Shown here piece after piece: positions 9,333 through 19,863 of a DNA stretch of 64,000 nt. Location: NCBI RefSeq assembly GCF_010729665.1, contig NZ_AP022610.1, positions 4,030,001 through 4,094,000 on the forward strand. The letters run 5' to 3'. The notes below the pieces were generated by a model. It saw only the letters and a program-made list of their open reading frames with translations, was not told the DNA's origin and ran no database searches. The translations under genes and the position numbers were made by a program. Every line of letters starts with the position of its first letter. The stretch's first letter is position 1. The DNA is from Mycolicibacterium madagascariense (lineage in GTDB: Bacteria > Actinomycetota > Actinomycetes > Mycobacteriales > Mycobacteriaceae).

Positions 9333-10492
9333 AGTCCCGCCTCCCGCGCGATCAGCATGAGCTGCACTTCCGTTGTGCCCTCACCGATCTCGAGGATTTT
9401 GCTGTCGCGGTAGTGCCGCGCCACCGGGTACTCGTTCATGAACCCGTAGCCGCCGAACACCTGGGTGGCGTCGCGGGCGTTGTCCATCGCAGCCTCGCTG
9501 GCGACCAGCTTCGCAATCGCGGCCGCCTTCTTGAAGGGCTTGCCCGCCAACATGAGTGCGGCGGCGTCGTAGTACGCAGTGCGCGCGGCATAGGCGCGGG
9601 CCTCCATGCGGGCGATCTTGAACGAGATCGCCTGATAGGTACCGATCGCCGCGCCGAACGCCTCGCGCTCCTTGGCGTACTTCACGCATTCGTCGACGCA
9701 CCCCTGGGCGACCCCGACCGACAATGCCGCGATGGCGATGCGCCCCTCGTCGAGGATGCGTAGGAAGTTCGCATACCCGCGGCCCTCCTCGCCGAGCAGG
9801 TTCTCCCGCGGCACCCGCACGTCGTCGAAGCTCAGCGGGTGGGTATCCGAGGCGTTCCAGCCGACCTTGTCGTAGGCGGGTTCGGCGGTGAAGCCTTGAG
9901 TGGGTACCGGTACCAGGATCGAGGAGATCTGTTTGCGCCCAGCGCTTTCCCCGGTCACGGCCGTGACGGTCACCAGCTTGGTGATGTCGGTGCCCGAGTT
10001 GGTGATGAACTGCTTGGAGCCGTTGATCACCCAGTGCCCGTCGTCGAGCCGGGCGGTGGTCTTCGTGCCGCCCGCATCGGTCCCACCGCCGGCCTCGGTC
10101 AGCCCGAACGCCCCGAGTGCCTTGCCGCTGGCCAACAGTGGCAGCCACTCCTGCTTCTGCGCGTCGGTGCCGAACCGGTACACCGGCATGGCCCCGAGGG
10201 ACACCCCGGCCTCCAGCGTGATCGCGACGCTCTGGTCGACCTTGCCGAGTTCCTCCAACGCCAGACACAGTGCGAAGTAGTCCCCGCCCATCCCGCCGTA
10301 CTCCTCGGGGAACGGCAGGCCGAACAGCCCCATGTCGGCCATCCCGTCGACCACCTCGTACGGAAACGAGTGCTCCGCATCGTGTTTGGCCGACACCGGT
10401 GCGACCACGCTCCTGGCGAAGTCGCGCACCGTCTTGGCGAGCTGCTCGTAGTGGTCGGGCAAGGTGCCCGTCGACAAGAAGTCGGTACTCAT
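9329..10492 (-). CDS. fadE19: acyl-CoA dehydrogenase FadE19
   Basis: This 387-residue FAD-dependent acyl-CoA dehydrogenase introduces the alpha-beta double bond into acyl-CoA. Family features are [31 protein letters not shown] (FAD/substrate loop), [18 protein letters not shown] and [10 protein letters not shown]. The base is the Glu in [10 protein letters not shown], the canonical medium/short/branched-chain position. True isovaleryl-CoA dehydrogenases use a different helix, so the preferred branched substrate is open. It overlaps accA1 and the MaoC gene by 4 nt each. Expected partners are the ETF flavoproteins, not encoded here. Confidence 0.92.
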   Translation of the reverse strand: MSTDFLSTGTLPDHYEQLAKTVRDFARSVVAPVSAKHDAEHSFPYEVVDGMADMGLFGLPFPEEYGGMGGDYFALCLALEELGKVDQSVAITLEAGVSLGAMPVYRFGTDAQKQEWLPLLASGKALGAFGLTEAGGGTDAGGTKTTARLDDGHWVINGSKQFITNSGTDITKLVTVTAVTGESAGRKQISSILVPVPTQGFTAEPAYDKVGWNASDTHPLSFDDVRVPRENLLGEEGRGYANFLRILDEGRIAIAALSVGVAQGCVDECVKYAKEREAFGAAIGTYQAISFKIARMEARAYAARTAYYDAAALMLAGKPFKKAAAIAKLVASEAAMDNARDATQVFGGYGFMNEYPVARHYRDSKILEIGEGTTEVQLMLIAREAGL

Positions 10493-12510
10493 GGCTGCGG
10501 TGTCTCCTCCGTTGCAACGGTGATGCGAGCCAACGGCTGGCCCACCTTGACCTGGTCGCCGACGGCGACGAGTAGTTCGACGACCCCGTCGACGGGAGCG
10601 ACGAGGGCGTGCTCCATCTTCATGGCCTCGACGGTCACGACCATGGCGCCCTTGCCGACCTCGGCGCCATCGTCGGCCCCGACCGCGACGACGGCACCCG
10701 GCATCGGGCTGACGAGCTCGGCGTTCCCACCGTCGACGTCGTCGGCGCGCACCGGCGCCTCGAGCACGTCCTGCAGCTGCGCGACGCCGGTGTCACCGGC
10801 CAGCCAGATCGCCTGCCCGGAGTCCGCGACGCGGTATCGCACCCGCAGGCCGTCGAGCACGACCGACAGCACGTCGTCGTCCAAAGTGGCCATCAGTGAA
10901 CGGGTTTGGCCGTCTTCGATGGTCACTGTGGCCGCCTGCGGGGTGCCCACGATGCGGACGTGGTCGGTCCGGCTTCCCGACCGCAGCCGCAACACCGTGG
11001 CGGCCCGCTCGCCGATCCGCCACCCCGAGGGCACCGACCACGGGTCGACGACGACGTCACCGGTCGCGCTCGGCCAGCGCCGCAGCCACCGGTGCGCGGC
11101 CGCGGCGGCGAACTCGTCGTCACCGGCCGCGGGCGCCGCGAAGTCACCGACGCGCCGGTCGAGCAGGCCGGTGTCAAGGACGCCCGCGACGACGTCGGGA
11201 TCGGCCAGCAGGAAGCGCAGGAAGTCCACGTTGGTGACGACGCCGAGCACCGCGGTCTCGGCCAGGGCGCGGTCCAGTCGGCGCAGCGCCTCGGCCCGGT
11301 CCGCACCGTGGGCGATCACCTTCGCCAGCATCGGGTCGTAGTCGCTGCCCACCACCGTGCCAGCGCGCAGACCCGAATCCACCCGCACCCCAACGCCCGT
11401 CGGCTCGCGCACCGCCAGCACGTCACCGCCGGTGGGCAGGAAACCGTGTGCGGGATCCTCGGCGTACACCCTGGCTTCGATCGCGTGTCCGCTCAGCACC
11501 ACGTCGTCCTGGGTCAGCGTGAGCCGCTCCCCCGCGGCGATGCGCACCTGCCACTCCACCAGGTCGATCCCGGTGACCATCTCGGTCACGGGGTGCTCGA
11601 CCTGCAGGCGGGTGTTCATCTCCATGAAGAAGAACTCGTCCGGATGCGCGGCCCCGACGATGAATTCGACGGTGCCCGCCCCGACGTAGTCGACGCTGCG
11701 GGCGGTTGCACACGCCGCCTCGCCGATGCGGGCGCGGGTCGTGGCGTCCAGCAGCGGGGACGGCGCCTCCTCGATGACCTTCTGATGGCGCCGCTGCAGG
11801 CTGCACTCCCGCTCGCCGAGATGGATGACGTTGCCGTGCTCGTCGGCGAGCACCTGCACCTCGATGTGCCTCGGCGTCAACACGAATCGTTCGAGGAACA
11901 GCGTGTCGTCACCGAAGGCGGCGGCCGACTCGCGGCGCGCGGAGACCAGCGCGGCCGGCAGGTCGGCGGCGCGTTCGACCATCCGCATGCCCTTGCCGCC
12001 GCCGCCCGCGGACGGCTTGACCAGCACCGGGTAGCCGACGTCCTCGGCGGCCGAGATCAGCGCGTCATCGGTCAGCCCCGGCTCGGCCAGGCCGGGCACC
12101 ACGGGCACACCGAAGCGCGCCACGGTGTCCTTGGCGGTGATCTTGTCGCCCATGGTGGCGATGGCACGCGACGACGGCCCGATGAACACGATGCCGGCCT
12201 GCGCCAGGGCAGCGGCGAAATCGGCGTTCTCCGAGAGGAATCCGTACCCCGGGTGCACGGCCTGGACGCCGCTGGCGACGGCCGCCGCGACGACGGCCTC
12301 GATGTTCAGGTAGCTCTGCCGGGCCGGGGCGGGACCGATCCGCACCGCGACGTCCGCCTCGGCGACGTGGCGCGCTCCGGCATCGGCGTCACTGTAGACC
12401 GCGACCGACCGAATCCCCATGGCGCGCAACGTGCGGATGACGCGGACGGCGATCTCGCCGCGGTTGGCGACCAGCACCGTGTGAAAGGTTCGAGTGGACA
12501 CCGGCGTCAC
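10489..12510 (-). CDS. accA1: acyl-CoA carboxylase alpha chain (biotin carboxylase/BCCP) AccA1
   Basis: This 673-residue fused chain has an N-terminal biotin carboxylase with [17 protein letters not shown], an ATP-grasp loop [12 protein letters not shown] (about residue 165), [20 protein letters not shown] and [15 protein letters not shown] variable linker leads to a C-terminal biotinyl domain with the biotinylated Lys in V-E-A-M-K-M-E-H about 35 residues from the end. With AccD1 it carboxylates acyl-CoA; the M. tuberculosis AccA1-AccD1 complex has been assigned to methylcrotonyl-CoA in leucine breakdown. GTG 12510 overlaps the accD1 stop as GTGA, giving translational coupling. A second GTG at 12501 is also possible. 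Confidence 0.94.
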   Translation of the reverse strand: MTPVSTRTFHTVLVANRGEIAVRVIRTLRAMGIRSVAVYSDADAGARHVAEADVAVRIGPAPARQSYLNIEAVVAAAVASGVQAVHPGYGFLSENADFAAALAQAGIVFIGPSSRAIATMGDKITAKDTVARFGVPVVPGLAEPGLTDDALISAAEDVGYPVLVKPSAGGGGKGMRMVERAADLPAALVSARRESAAAFGDDTLFLERFVLTPRHIEVQVLADEHGNVIHLGERECSLQRRHQKVIEEAPSPLLDATTRARIGEAACATARSVDYVGAGTVEFIVGAAHPDEFFFMEMNTRLQVEHPVTEMVTGIDLVEWQVRIAAGERLTLTQDDVVLSGHAIEARVYAEDPAHGFLPTGGDVLAVREPTGVGVRVDSGLRAGTVVGSDYDPMLAKVIAHGADRAEALRRLDRALAETAVLGVVTNVDFLRFLLADPDVVAGVLDTGLLDRRVGDFAAPAAGDDEFAAAAAHRWLRRWPSATGDVVVDPWSVPSGWRIGERAATVLRLRSGSRTDHVRIVGTPQAATVTIEDGQTRSLMATLDDDVLSVVLDGLRVRYRVADSGQAIWLAGDTGVAQLQDVLEAPVRADDVDGGNAELVSPMPGAVVAVGADDGAEVGKGAMVVTVEAMKMEHALVAPVDGVVELLVAVGDQVKVGQPLARITVATEETPQP

Positions 12511-14057
12511 ATCCTGAACACGCCGTAGGACACCGGCTCCAACGGAGCCTGTGCCGCCACCGAAAGGGCAAGCCCCACGATGGTTCTGGTGTCCGCGGGA
12601 TCGATGACGCCGTCGTCCCAGAGCCGCGCGGTCGAGTAGTAGGGGTTGCCCTGGCGTTCGTACTGCTCGCGGATGGGCGCCTTGAAGGCCTCCTCCTCGT
12701 CGGGGCTCATGTCGCCGCGGACCGTCGCGAGGACCGATGCGGCCTGCTCGCCACCCATGACCGAGATCCGGGCGTTGGGCCACATCCACAGGAACCGCGG
12801 CGAATACGCCCGCCCGCACATCGAATAGTTGCCTGCGCCATAGGATCCGCCGATCACGACGGTCAGCTTGGGCACCCGGGCACACGCCACGGCGGTGACC
12901 ATCTTCGCGCCGTGCTTGGCGATGCCACCGGCTTCGTAGTCACGGCCCACCATGAACCCGGCGATGTTCTGCAGGAACAGCAGCGGCACCGAACGCTTGT
13001 CGCACAGCTCGATGAAGTGCGCACCCTTGACCGCCGATTCGCCGAACAGGACGCCGTTGTTGGCGACGATCCCGACCGGATGGCCGTGCACGTGCGCGAA
13101 GCCCGTCACCAGCGTGGTGCCGTATTCGGCCTTGAACTCGGTGAATTCACCGCCATCGACGATGCGGGTGATCACCTCGTGCACGTCGTAGGGCACCCGT
13201 GAATCCGTGGGCACCACGTCGTAGAGCTCGGTCTGGTCGGCGATCGGCTCGACGGTCGGGCGCACCCCCCACGGCGCGGGGGTGACCGGACCCAGGGTCG
13301 CGACGATGCGTCGCACCTTCTGCAGCGCGTCGCGGTCGTCGTGCGCAAGGTGATCGGTGACGCCGCTGACCTTGGAGTGCACATCGCCGCCGCCCAGTTC
13401 CTCGGCGGTGACGATCTCACCCGTCGCGGCCTTCACCAGCGGTGGCCCACCGAGGAAGATGGTGCCCTGCTTGCGCACGATGACGGCCTCGTCGCTCATG
13501 GCGGGCACGTAGGCTCCGCCGGCGGTGCACGAGCCCAGCACCGCCGCGATCTGCGCGATGCCGCGAGCGCTCAGGTTGGCCTGGTTGAAGAAGATGCGCC
13601 CGAAGTGGTCGCGGTCGGGGAACACCTCGTCCTGGCGCGGCAGGAACGCACCGCCGGAGTCCACCAGATACACGCACGGCAACCGGTTCTGGCTCGCAAT
13701 CTCTTGTGCGCGAAGGTGTTTCTTCACCGTGATCGGGTAGTACGTGCCGCCCTTCACGGTGGCGTCGTTGGCGACGATCATGCACAGCCGCCCCGACACC
13801 CGACCGATGCCCGCGATCATGCCCGCACCGGGACACTCGTCGTCGTACATTCCGTCGGCGGCCAGGGGCGCCACTTCCAGGAAGGGACTGCCGGGGTCGA
13901 GCAGCGTGTCCACCCGGTCCCGCGGCAGCAGCTTGCCGCGACTGACGTGACGTTCGCGCGCCCGCGCGGACCCGCCCAACGCCGCGCTCGCCAACTTCGC
14001 GCGCAACCCTGCCACCAGCGCGAGGTGCTGATCGCGGTGAGACACCGACGTCGTCAT
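12507..14057 (-). CDS. accD1: acyl-CoA carboxylase beta chain AccD1
   Basis: This 516-residue carboxyltransferase is the partner of AccA1. The two crotonase-like halves are visible: the N-terminal acyl-CoA site includes [29 protein letters not shown] and [14 protein letters not shown]; the C-terminal half includes [36 protein letters not shown] and [10 protein letters not shown]. These are the motifs of methylcrotonyl-type beta subunits. I take ATG 14057 as the start; an in-frame ATG 14072 sits nearer the operator. It is the first gene of the operon, divergent from bkaR, with the two TetR operators between them. Confidence 0.93.
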   Translation of the reverse strand: MTTSVSHRDQHLALVAGLRAKLASAALGGSARARERHVSRGKLLPRDRVDTLLDPGSPFLEVAPLAADGMYDDECPGAGMIAGIGRVSGRLCMIVANDATVKGGTYYPITVKKHLRAQEIASQNRLPCVYLVDSGGAFLPRQDEVFPDRDHFGRIFFNQANLSARGIAQIAAVLGSCTAGGAYVPAMSDEAVIVRKQGTIFLGGPPLVKAATGEIVTAEELGGGDVHSKVSGVTDHLAHDDRDALQKVRRIVATLGPVTPAPWGVRPTVEPIADQTELYDVVPTDSRVPYDVHEVITRIVDGGEFTEFKAEYGTTLVTGFAHVHGHPVGIVANNGVLFGESAVKGAHFIELCDKRSVPLLFLQNIAGFMVGRDYEAGGIAKHGAKMVTAVACARVPKLTVVIGGSYGAGNYSMCGRAYSPRFLWMWPNARISVMGGEQAASVLATVRGDMSPDEEEAFKAPIREQYERQGNPYYSTARLWDDGVIDPADTRTIVGLALSVAAQAPLEPVSYGVFRM

Positions 14058-14076
14058 TGCCGCCCATCTCATCTGA

Positions 14077-14117
14077 GTTAATGATGACTAACTGGTGGTA
14101 TGTTAGTGACCATTAAC
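14077..14117. promoter_or_regulatory. paired BkaR operators between accD1 and bkaR
   Basis: Two related 16-bp imperfect palindromes lie 25 bp apart: GTTAATGATGACTAAC (14077-14092) and GTTAGTGACCATTAAC (14102-14117). Both have GTTA and TAAC ends with the consensus GTTARTGAYSAYTAAC. They sit in the 86-bp gap between the divergent accD1 and bkaR starts, where an autoregulating TetR repressor is expected to act on both promoters. The symmetry is seen in the sequence; binding by BkaR is inferred from its published role as the repressor of this operon. Confidence 0.8.
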
Positions 14118-14143
14118 CCGATTGTCCACGACCGAGGGGCGCG

Positions 14144-14758
14144 ATGACGCACGCTGCGCCGACCACCCGCCGGGGCAGGGCGAAGTCCGACCGGCGCTCG
14201 CAACTGCTCGCCGCCGCCGAGCGGTTGATGGCCGAACACGGCTACCTCGCGGTCCGACTCGAGGACATCGGCGCGGCCACCGGGGTGACGGGACCCGCGA
14301 TCTACCGCCACTTCCCGAACAAGGAAGCGCTGCTGGTCGAACTGCTGGTGGGGATCAGCACCCGGCTGCTGGCCGGCGCGCGGGCCGTCGTCGACACCAC
14401 CGACGACCCCGCGGTGGCGTTGGACGGCCTGATCGACTTCCATCTCGACTTCGTCTTCACCGAACCCGATCTGATCCGCATTCAGGACAGGGACCTCGCC
14501 CACCTGCCCGCGGCCGCCAAACGTCAGGTGCGCCGAGCGCAGCGCCAATACGTCGAGGTGTGGGTCGACGTCCTGCGCCGGCGTTCACCCGCGGTGGGCG
14601 AGAACGCCGCGCGGTTGATGGCGCACGCGACCTTCGGGCTGATGAACTCGACCCCGCACAGCGTCAAGCCGGGCACCGGAGCTGCCGAGTCCCGCGCCGT
14701 GCTGCGCGCGATGACGATCGGCGCGCTGGCAACCCGCCGCGATGAGGGCCGGCGCTAG
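14144..14758 (+). CDS. bkaR: TetR repressor BkaR of branched-chain keto-acid metabolism
   Basis: This 204-residue TetR-family regulator has an N-terminal helix-turn-helix: SQLLAAAERLMAEHGYLAVRLEDIGAATG followed by the recognition helix GPAIYRHFPNKEALL. The C-terminal ligand domain is all-helical (IDFHLDFVFTEPDLIRIQDRDL). The position, divergent from accD1, and the sequence match Rv2506, reported as bkaR. AGGGG lies 5-8 nt before the ATG. The inducer is probably an acyl-CoA or keto-acid intermediate. Its stop overlaps the convergent DUF6131 gene by 4 bp. Confidence 0.9.
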   Translation: MTHAAPTTRRGRAKSDRRSQLLAAAERLMAEHGYLAVRLEDIGAATGVTGPAIYRHFPNKEALLVELLVGISTRLLAGARAVVDTTDDPAVALDGLIDFHLDFVFTEPDLIRIQDRDLAHLPAAAKRQVRRAQRQYVEVWVDVLRRRSPAVGENAARLMAHATFGLMNSTPHSVKPGTGAAESRAVLRAMTIGALATRRDEGRR

Positions 14759-14910
14759 TACCAGACGCGGCGGCCACCGACCGCGTGGCCGGCCGCCCCG
14801 AGCGCCCAGAACACCGCGCCGATGACGAGGGCGACCACGCCGATGTAGGTGACCGTCGACAGACCGAACACCAGACCGAGGATGACGAGGATGACTCCGA
14901 GGGCGATCAT
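14755..14910 (-). CDS. DUF6131 small membrane protein
   Basis: This 51-residue protein starts MIALGVILVILGLVFG and ends GGRRVWY. It has two hydrophobic helices separated by a short turn (STVTYIG), the layout of the DUF6131 family. The charged Arg/Arg tail suggests the C-terminus is cytoplasmic. AAGGAG 9 nt before the ATG supports the start. It overlaps the bkaR stop by 4 bp tail to tail. The function is unknown. Confidence 0.78.
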   Translation of the reverse strand: MIALGVILVILGLVFGLSTVTYIGVVALVIGAVFWALGAAGHAVGGRRVWY

Positions 14911-14946
14911 GGCACTACTCCTTCGAAACGGTTTCCTGCGAAACGG

Positions 14947-15162
14947 TTACTGACTGGGCTGGGGAACCTTGACGTTGCAGTTCGTGACCTTGGGGTTCGC
15001 TCCCGCGTAGTTCAGCGGGCCGGCCACCACCGTCAGGGCGATGGTTCCCGCTGTCGCACAGGTGGTCTCAGAGCTCTTGAAGTAGTCGCGCTGGTAGGCG
15101 GCGAAGACGCCGATCAGCAACCAGATGAGCACGATCGTGCCGAGAATTCCGCTACCACGCAT
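14947..15162 (-). CDS. small single-helix membrane protein
   Basis: This 71-residue protein has an N-terminal transmembrane helix (ILGTIVLIWLLIGVFAAYQ), then an extracytoplasmic part with two cysteines (TTCATAG and TNCNV) that could pair. GGAGG 6 nt upstream of the ATG supports the start. Such short proteins beginning MRGSG are conserved in actinobacteria without assigned function. The gene is upstream of the DUF6131 gene on the same strand (36-nt gap), so the two are probably cotranscribed. Confidence 0.75.
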   Translation of the reverse strand: MRGSGILGTIVLIWLLIGVFAAYQRDYFKSSETTCATAGTIALTVVAGPLNYAGANPKVTNCNVKVPQPSQ

Positions 15163-15296
15163 GCTGGACCTCCATGGTCTGTCGTCCCCGCTGAGACGTG
15201 GGCACGGTTTACCCGACCGACAATTGCCGTAAACCCCGTCATCGGGCGCGCCGGAGCCCACGGGCGGCGCAGGTACCCTGCAAACATGAGGTGGAG

Positions 15297-16079
15297 ATGA
15301 CGGATCCATCGCGGCGCGACGGGTGGGGCCAGGAACATCCCGGCACCTACAACTACCCGGCCTATCCGGGTTCCCCGTACGGCCAACAGCCGCCGTACAC
15401 CGCGCCGGTCGGGTCCAAGCCGACCGAACAGTTGCCCGCCTACTCGCCCTACGGGTATGGCCCGTACACCGGTCAGTACGGGCCGCCGAACCCGCCCGGT
15501 GGCGAACCACCGGAGCCCCCGCCGCCCGGCGGACCCAATCCCCGCCGCTGGCTGTGGGTCCTGGCCGGGTCGGCGATGCTCACCGTGCTCGGACTGGTCA
15601 TCGGTCTGGTGATCGTCAATAGCTCGCAACAGAACACGGTCGTCGCGCCGCCACAGACTCCCATCGAACCCACCCTCACCGCGCCTCCGTCGACCACGAC
15701 GCCCACGCCCACCACGACCCTCGCGCCGACCTTCCCGACGGCGCCGACGACCACGCCCGGCCAGACGCCGGGCAGCACCGCCACACCGGGACAGCCCGTC
15801 CCCAGCGGCACCCACACCGTCGTGTACTCGGTGGGCGGCGAAGGCCGCGCGATCAGCATCCTCTACCTCGACAGCGGTGGGGTGCTGCAGACGGAGTTCA
15901 ACGTGTCGTTGCCGTGGACGAAGCAGGTGCAGCTCACCGGTCAGGCGAACAGCATGGCGAGCGTCAGCATCGTCAACGTGGGGCACGAGGTGACCTGCTC
16001 GATCACGATCGACGGCGCCGCCACCCAGCAGAATTCCGGAACCGGGTTGACGCTGTGCACCTCACTCGGAACGCGCTGA
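15297..16079 (+). CDS. proline-rich membrane protein with MmpS-like C-terminus
   Basis: This 260-residue protein has a Pro/Tyr/Gly-rich cytoplasmic N-terminus (about 80 residues), one transmembrane helix (WLWVLAGSAMLTVLGLVIGL), a Thr/Pro linker of about 60 residues, and a C-terminal beta domain. VVYSVGGEGRAISILYLDS and LPWTKQVQL resemble the MmpS fold; two cysteines (VTCSI, LTLCTS) could form a disulfide. It corresponds to Rv2507. No MmpL gene is adjacent, so any transport role is speculative. Its end overlaps the convergent MFS gene by 18 bp. Confidence 0.82.
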   Translation: MTDPSRRDGWGQEHPGTYNYPAYPGSPYGQQPPYTAPVGSKPTEQLPAYSPYGYGPYTGQYGPPNPPGGEPPEPPPPGGPNPRRWLWVLAGSAMLTVLGLVIGLVIVNSSQQNTVVAPPQTPIEPTLTAPPSTTTPTPTTTLAPTFPTAPTTTPGQTPGSTATPGQPVPSGTHTVVYSVGGEGRAISILYLDSGGVLQTEFNVSLPWTKQVQLTGQANSMASVSIVNVGHEVTCSITIDGAATQQNSGTGLTLCTSLGTR

Positions 16080-17381
16080 CACCCGCGACCCGGGCACCCG
16101 CACGCCCACGATGCCGATCAGGCCGAGGGCCAGCACGGTCAGCAGGCCGCCGAGACCCGCACGGTTGGCACCGAATACGTCGATGAACGTGGAGAACATC
16201 AGCGGCGCCAGGAACGACACCGCCCGGCCCGTGGTCGTGTAGAGGCCGAACGCCACGCCCTCCTTGCCCTCCGTGGACATCCGCATCATCATCGTGCGCG
16301 CCGAGGACTGCGTCGGCCCGACGAACAGGCACAGCAGCAGCCCGCAGACCCAAAATGCCACGGGGCCGGACGAATTCAGCAGCGCCATACCCACCACCAG
16401 CATCGCGGCGAGCGACCCGACGATGATCGGCTTGGACCCGACCCGATCGTCGAGGAGGCCGCCGAGGACCGCGCCGATCGCGGCGATCACGCAGGCGCAC
16501 ACCCCGAACAGCAGCACGTCAGCCGACGACACCCCGAACACCGTCACACCGAGGACGGCGCCGAAGGTGAACACCCCCGTCAACCCGTCGCGGAACACCG
16601 CGCTGGCGAGGAGGTAATACACGACGTGGTGGTCGCGGCGCCACTCCCCCACGACCTCGGCCCACAACGCCCGGTACGCGCCGAGCACCCCGACCGCGGG
16701 CGGCCGCTCGCCGTCGTCGATCACCTTCGACGTGACGAGCAGGGGTAGGGCGAACAGCAGGAACCAGGCCGCCGTCACGAGCATGGCGGCCCGGACGTTC
16801 TGGCCGTCGTCGTGCGGCAGACCGAACAGCCCGCGGGTGTCCCCGTCACCCTGGATCAACCCGAGGTAGACGATGAGCAGCAGTAGCACGCTTCCGAAAT
16901 AGCCTGCCGCCGAACCGAATCCAGAGACCCGGCCCGAGGTCTCCGCCGTGGACAGCTGCCGCAGCATGGCGTTGTACGGCACGGTGGCCAGGTCGCTGAA
17001 CGCCGCCGTGCACGCCAGGAGCACCAGGCCCGGCCACAGATAGTGGTAGTCGGCGCGGATGAGGCTCATCGCACAGGTCAGCGCGACGACCGTACCCGTC
17101 AGGACCGTCAGCACAGTGCGGCGGCGGTGCGGCGGGTCGACCAGCACGCCGGTCGCGGGCGCCAGCACGGCGACGCACAACCCGGCGATCGTCAGCACGC
17201 GGCCCAGCCAACTCGCCGGCGTCGTCGGTCCCGGCAGTCCCGCGCCCACCTGCTGCGTCAGGTAGACCCCGTAGACGAACGTCACGACGATCGCGTTCAC
17301 GCCGGTGGCGCCGCAGTCCCACAGTGCCCATGCGACGACGGGAAGCCGTCCCGCGGTGCGCGTCGCCGCGGGGTTGGTCAT
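16062..17381 (-). CDS. MFS transporter, Atg22/UMF1-like
   Basis: This 439-residue integral membrane protein has about 12 predicted helices. The N-terminus W-A-L-W-D-C-G-A-T-G-V-N-A and the AAFSDLATVPYNAMLRQLS and GRVSGFGSAAGYFGS segments are hallmarks of the UMF1/Atg22-like branch of the major facilitator superfamily. A cytoplasmic central loop (DDGERPPAVG) separates the two six-helix halves. FVGPTQSSARTMM in the C-terminal half is conserved in this branch. It matches the Rv2508c position. The substrate is unknown; relatives are implicated in amino-acid or solute efflux. Confidence 0.84.
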   Translation of the reverse strand: MTNPAATRTAGRLPVVAWALWDCGATGVNAIVVTFVYGVYLTQQVGAGLPGPTTPASWLGRVLTIAGLCVAVLAPATGVLVDPPHRRRTVLTVLTGTVVALTCAMSLIRADYHYLWPGLVLLACTAAFSDLATVPYNAMLRQLSTAETSGRVSGFGSAAGYFGSVLLLLIVYLGLIQGDGDTRGLFGLPHDDGQNVRAAMLVTAAWFLLFALPLLVTSKVIDDGERPPAVGVLGAYRALWAEVVGEWRRDHHVVYYLLASAVFRDGLTGVFTFGAVLGVTVFGVSSADVLLFGVCACVIAAIGAVLGGLLDDRVGSKPIIVGSLAAMLVVGMALLNSSGPVAFWVCGLLLCLFVGPTQSSARTMMMRMSTEGKEGVAFGLYTTTGRAVSFLAPLMFSTFIDVFGANRAGLGGLLTVLALGLIGIVGVRVPGSRVSARSE

Positions 17382-17414
17382 GCCCGCACTCTATTGGTAC
17401 CTACGATTGGCCCC

Positions 17415-18221
17415 ATGTCCGTACCCGCTCCCAGTCCCGACGCGCGCGCCGTGGTCACCGGCGCCTCGCAGAACATCGGTGAGGCGTTGGCCACCGAGCT
17501 TGCTGCCCGAGGGCACCATCTCATCATCACCGCCCGGCGCGAGGACGTCCTCGCGGCGCTGGCGGATCGCTTGACGCAACGCTACGGCGTCACCGTCGAG
17601 GTGCGCGCGGTCGATCTCGCCGACCCCGAGCAACGCGCCGGGCTCTGCGACGAACTCGCCGAGCGCGAGGTGTCCATCCTGTGCGCCAACGCGGGCACCG
17701 CAACGTTCGGCCCCATCGCCAAGCTCGACGTCGACGGCGAGAAGGCGCAGGTTCAGCTCAACGTGCTCGGCGTCCACGACCTGGTGCTGGCCGTGTTGCC
17801 CGGCATGGTGCGCCGCCGCGCCGGCGGCATCCTCATCTCCGGTTCGGCCGCGGGCAATTCGCCGATCCCCAACAACGCGACCTACGCGGCGTCCAAGGCC
17901 TTCGTCAACACGTTCAGCGAGTCCCTGCGCGGTGAGGTGAAGAGCCTCGGCATCCACGTCACCGTGCTGGCGCCGGGACCGGTGCGCACCGAGCTGCCCG
18001 ATCCCGACGACCAGTCACTGGTGGAGAAGCTGATCCCCGACTTCCTCTGGATCTCCACCGAGCACACCGCCAAGCTGTCGCTGGATGGCTTGGAGCGCAA
18101 CAAGATGCGCGTCGTGCCCGGTGTCACGTCCAAGGCCATGTCGGTCGCCAGCGGGTACGCCCCCCGCTCGATCGTCACGCCGATCGTCGGCGCGGTATAC
18201 AAGAAACTCGGTGGCGACTAA
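17415..18221 (+). CDS. cmrA: mycolate reductase CmrA
   Basis: This 268-residue SDR reduces the beta-keto group of newly condensed mycolate esters to the mature beta-hydroxy form, the last step of mycolic acid synthesis in the envelope pathway. Motifs are TGASQNIGEALA (cofactor), NAGTATFGPI, Ser in SGSAAGNSP and Y-A-A-S-K. The sequence and position fit Rv2509, identified as this reductase. The ATG at 17415 is the first Met before the Rossmann fold. The C-terminus ([11 protein letters not shown]) overlaps the convergent DUF853 gene by 4 bp. Confidence 0.9.
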   Translation: MSVPAPSPDARAVVTGASQNIGEALATELAARGHHLIITARREDVLAALADRLTQRYGVTVEVRAVDLADPEQRAGLCDELAEREVSILCANAGTATFGPIAKLDVDGEKAQVQLNVLGVHDLVLAVLPGMVRRRAGGILISGSAAGNSPIPNNATYAASKAFVNTFSESLRGEVKSLGIHVTVLAPGPVRTELPDPDDQSLVEKLIPDFLWISTEHTAKLSLDGLERNKMRVVPGVTSKAMSVASGYAPRSIVTPIVGAVYKKLGGD

Positions 18222-19795
18222 CGCCTGCGGCGGCTGCTGGTGCCGAACACGCTGCGGGTGATCTCGCGGCCGGCGGTGGTGGCCGCCGATCGCAGGAAGC
18301 TCTTGAACGCCGGGCTCTGCAGGACCTCCTGAATGATGCTGGGGCCCTGGGGTTCCGGTGCCTGCGGTTCGGGCACCGGCTGGGGAGACACCGGCGGGGG
18401 CAGCGACGGCGTCGGCGGCTCGGGCGGTGTCTCCTGCGCGGCCTTGGCGGCCAGCATCTCGAACGCCGACGGCCGGTCGTCGGTCTGCCCGTAGGTGGCC
18501 TGCAGCGGCGAGGCCGTGGCGGCCGCGGCGATCGCCTCATTGCCGATCGTGCCCATCAGCGACCGCGGCGCCCGCATCCTGGTCCATGCGACCGGCGTCG
18601 GCGCGCCCCGCTCCGACAGCACGGTCACGATTGCCTCGCCGATGCCCAGCGACGTCAACGCCTCCTCCAGGTCGTACACGCTGGTCTTTGGGTAGGTGCG
18701 CACCGTCTTGGCGAGGGCCTTCTGGTCGTCGGGGGTGAACGCGCGCAGCGCGTGCTGGATGCGCGCGCCCAGCTGCGACAGCACGTCGTTCGGCACGTCG
18801 GTGGGCAGCTGGGTGCAGAAGAACACCCCGACGCCCTTGGAACGAATGAGCTTGACGGTCTGCTCGACCTGTTGCAGGAACGCCTTGGAGGCGTCGTCGA
18901 ACAGCAGGTGCGCCTCGTCGAAGATGAACACCAGCTTCGGCTTGTCGACGTCACCGATCTCGGGGAGCGTCGTGAACAGGTCGGCGAGCACCCACATCAG
19001 GAACGTCGAGAAGAGCTGGGGCCTGGCCGCCTGCGCGCCGAGCTCGAGCAGCGTGACGACGCCCCGGCCGTCCGCGTCGAGCCGAATCAGGTGCTCGGGC
19101 TCCAGCTCCGGAAGACCGAAGAAGGTGTCGCCGCCCTCGGCCTCGAGGTTGACCAGCGCGCGCAGGATGACGCCCGCGGTGGCCGGCGAGACCGCGCCGA
19201 GCGCCTTGAGTTCGGCCTTGCCCTCGTCGCTCGTCAACACCTGGATGACGCCGCGCAGGTCCTTCAGGTCGTCGAGCAGCAACCCCTTCTGATCGGCCCA
19301 GTGGAAGATGAGGCCGAGGGTGGACTCCTGAGTAGCGTTGAGCCCCAACACCTTCGACAGCAAAATCGGGCCGAAGCTGCTGACGGTGGCCCGCACCGGG
19401 ACACCGATTCCCGCGGTGCCGAGCGAGAGGAATTCGACGGGAAAGGCGGTGGGCGTCCAGTCATCGCCGGTGTCGGTGGCGCGCTGGGCGGTCTTGTCTC
19501 CCGGCGTGCCCGGCCGCGACAGCCCGGACAGGTCACCCTTGACGTCGGCCATCACCACCGGCACGCCCGCGGCGGACAGTTGCTCGGCGATGACCTGCAG
19601 CGAGGTGGTCTTGCCGGTGCCGGTCGCTCCGGCGACCAGCCCGTGCCGGTTGAGGGTGGCCAGCGGAATGCGGACCGTGGCGGTGGGGTCCACGGCGCCG
19701 TCGACGACGACCGAACCGAGCTCGACGGCCTGCCCTGCGCCGGCATAACCAGCGGCGATCTGCTGTGCAGGGGTGCCCGTCGCGTCTGTGCCCAT
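18218..19795 (-). CDS. DUF853 HerA-like ATPase
   Basis: This 525-residue FtsK/HerA-superfamily ATPase has Walker A G-A-T-G-T-G-K-T (about residue 57), Walker [13 protein letters not shown] (about residue 290), and a sensor-like [12 protein letters not shown] Pro/Glu-rich low-complexity linker near residues 455-490 precedes a short basic tail (SSRRRR). It corresponds to Rv2510c. DUF853 proteins are widespread but uncharacterised; the bacterial HerA fold suggests an NTP-driven hexameric pump on DNA. No NurA-type nuclease is next to it. Confidence 0.87.
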   Translation of the reverse strand: MGTDATGTPAQQIAAGYAGAGQAVELGSVVVDGAVDPTATVRIPLATLNRHGLVAGATGTGKTTSLQVIAEQLSAAGVPVVMADVKGDLSGLSRPGTPGDKTAQRATDTGDDWTPTAFPVEFLSLGTAGIGVPVRATVSSFGPILLSKVLGLNATQESTLGLIFHWADQKGLLLDDLKDLRGVIQVLTSDEGKAELKALGAVSPATAGVILRALVNLEAEGGDTFFGLPELEPEHLIRLDADGRGVVTLLELGAQAARPQLFSTFLMWVLADLFTTLPEIGDVDKPKLVFIFDEAHLLFDDASKAFLQQVEQTVKLIRSKGVGVFFCTQLPTDVPNDVLSQLGARIQHALRAFTPDDQKALAKTVRTYPKTSVYDLEEALTSLGIGEAIVTVLSERGAPTPVAWTRMRAPRSLMGTIGNEAIAAAATASPLQATYGQTDDRPSAFEMLAAKAAQETPPEPPTPSLPPPVSPQPVPEPQAPEPQGPSIIQEVLQSPAFKSFLRSAATTAGREITRSVFGTSSRRRR

Positions 19796-19863
19796 GGCCA
19801 GCGACCTTACTTGCCGCGGGTAGGCCGGGCCGGTGTCGGCCGCGGCGAATACTGTGGGGCGTT

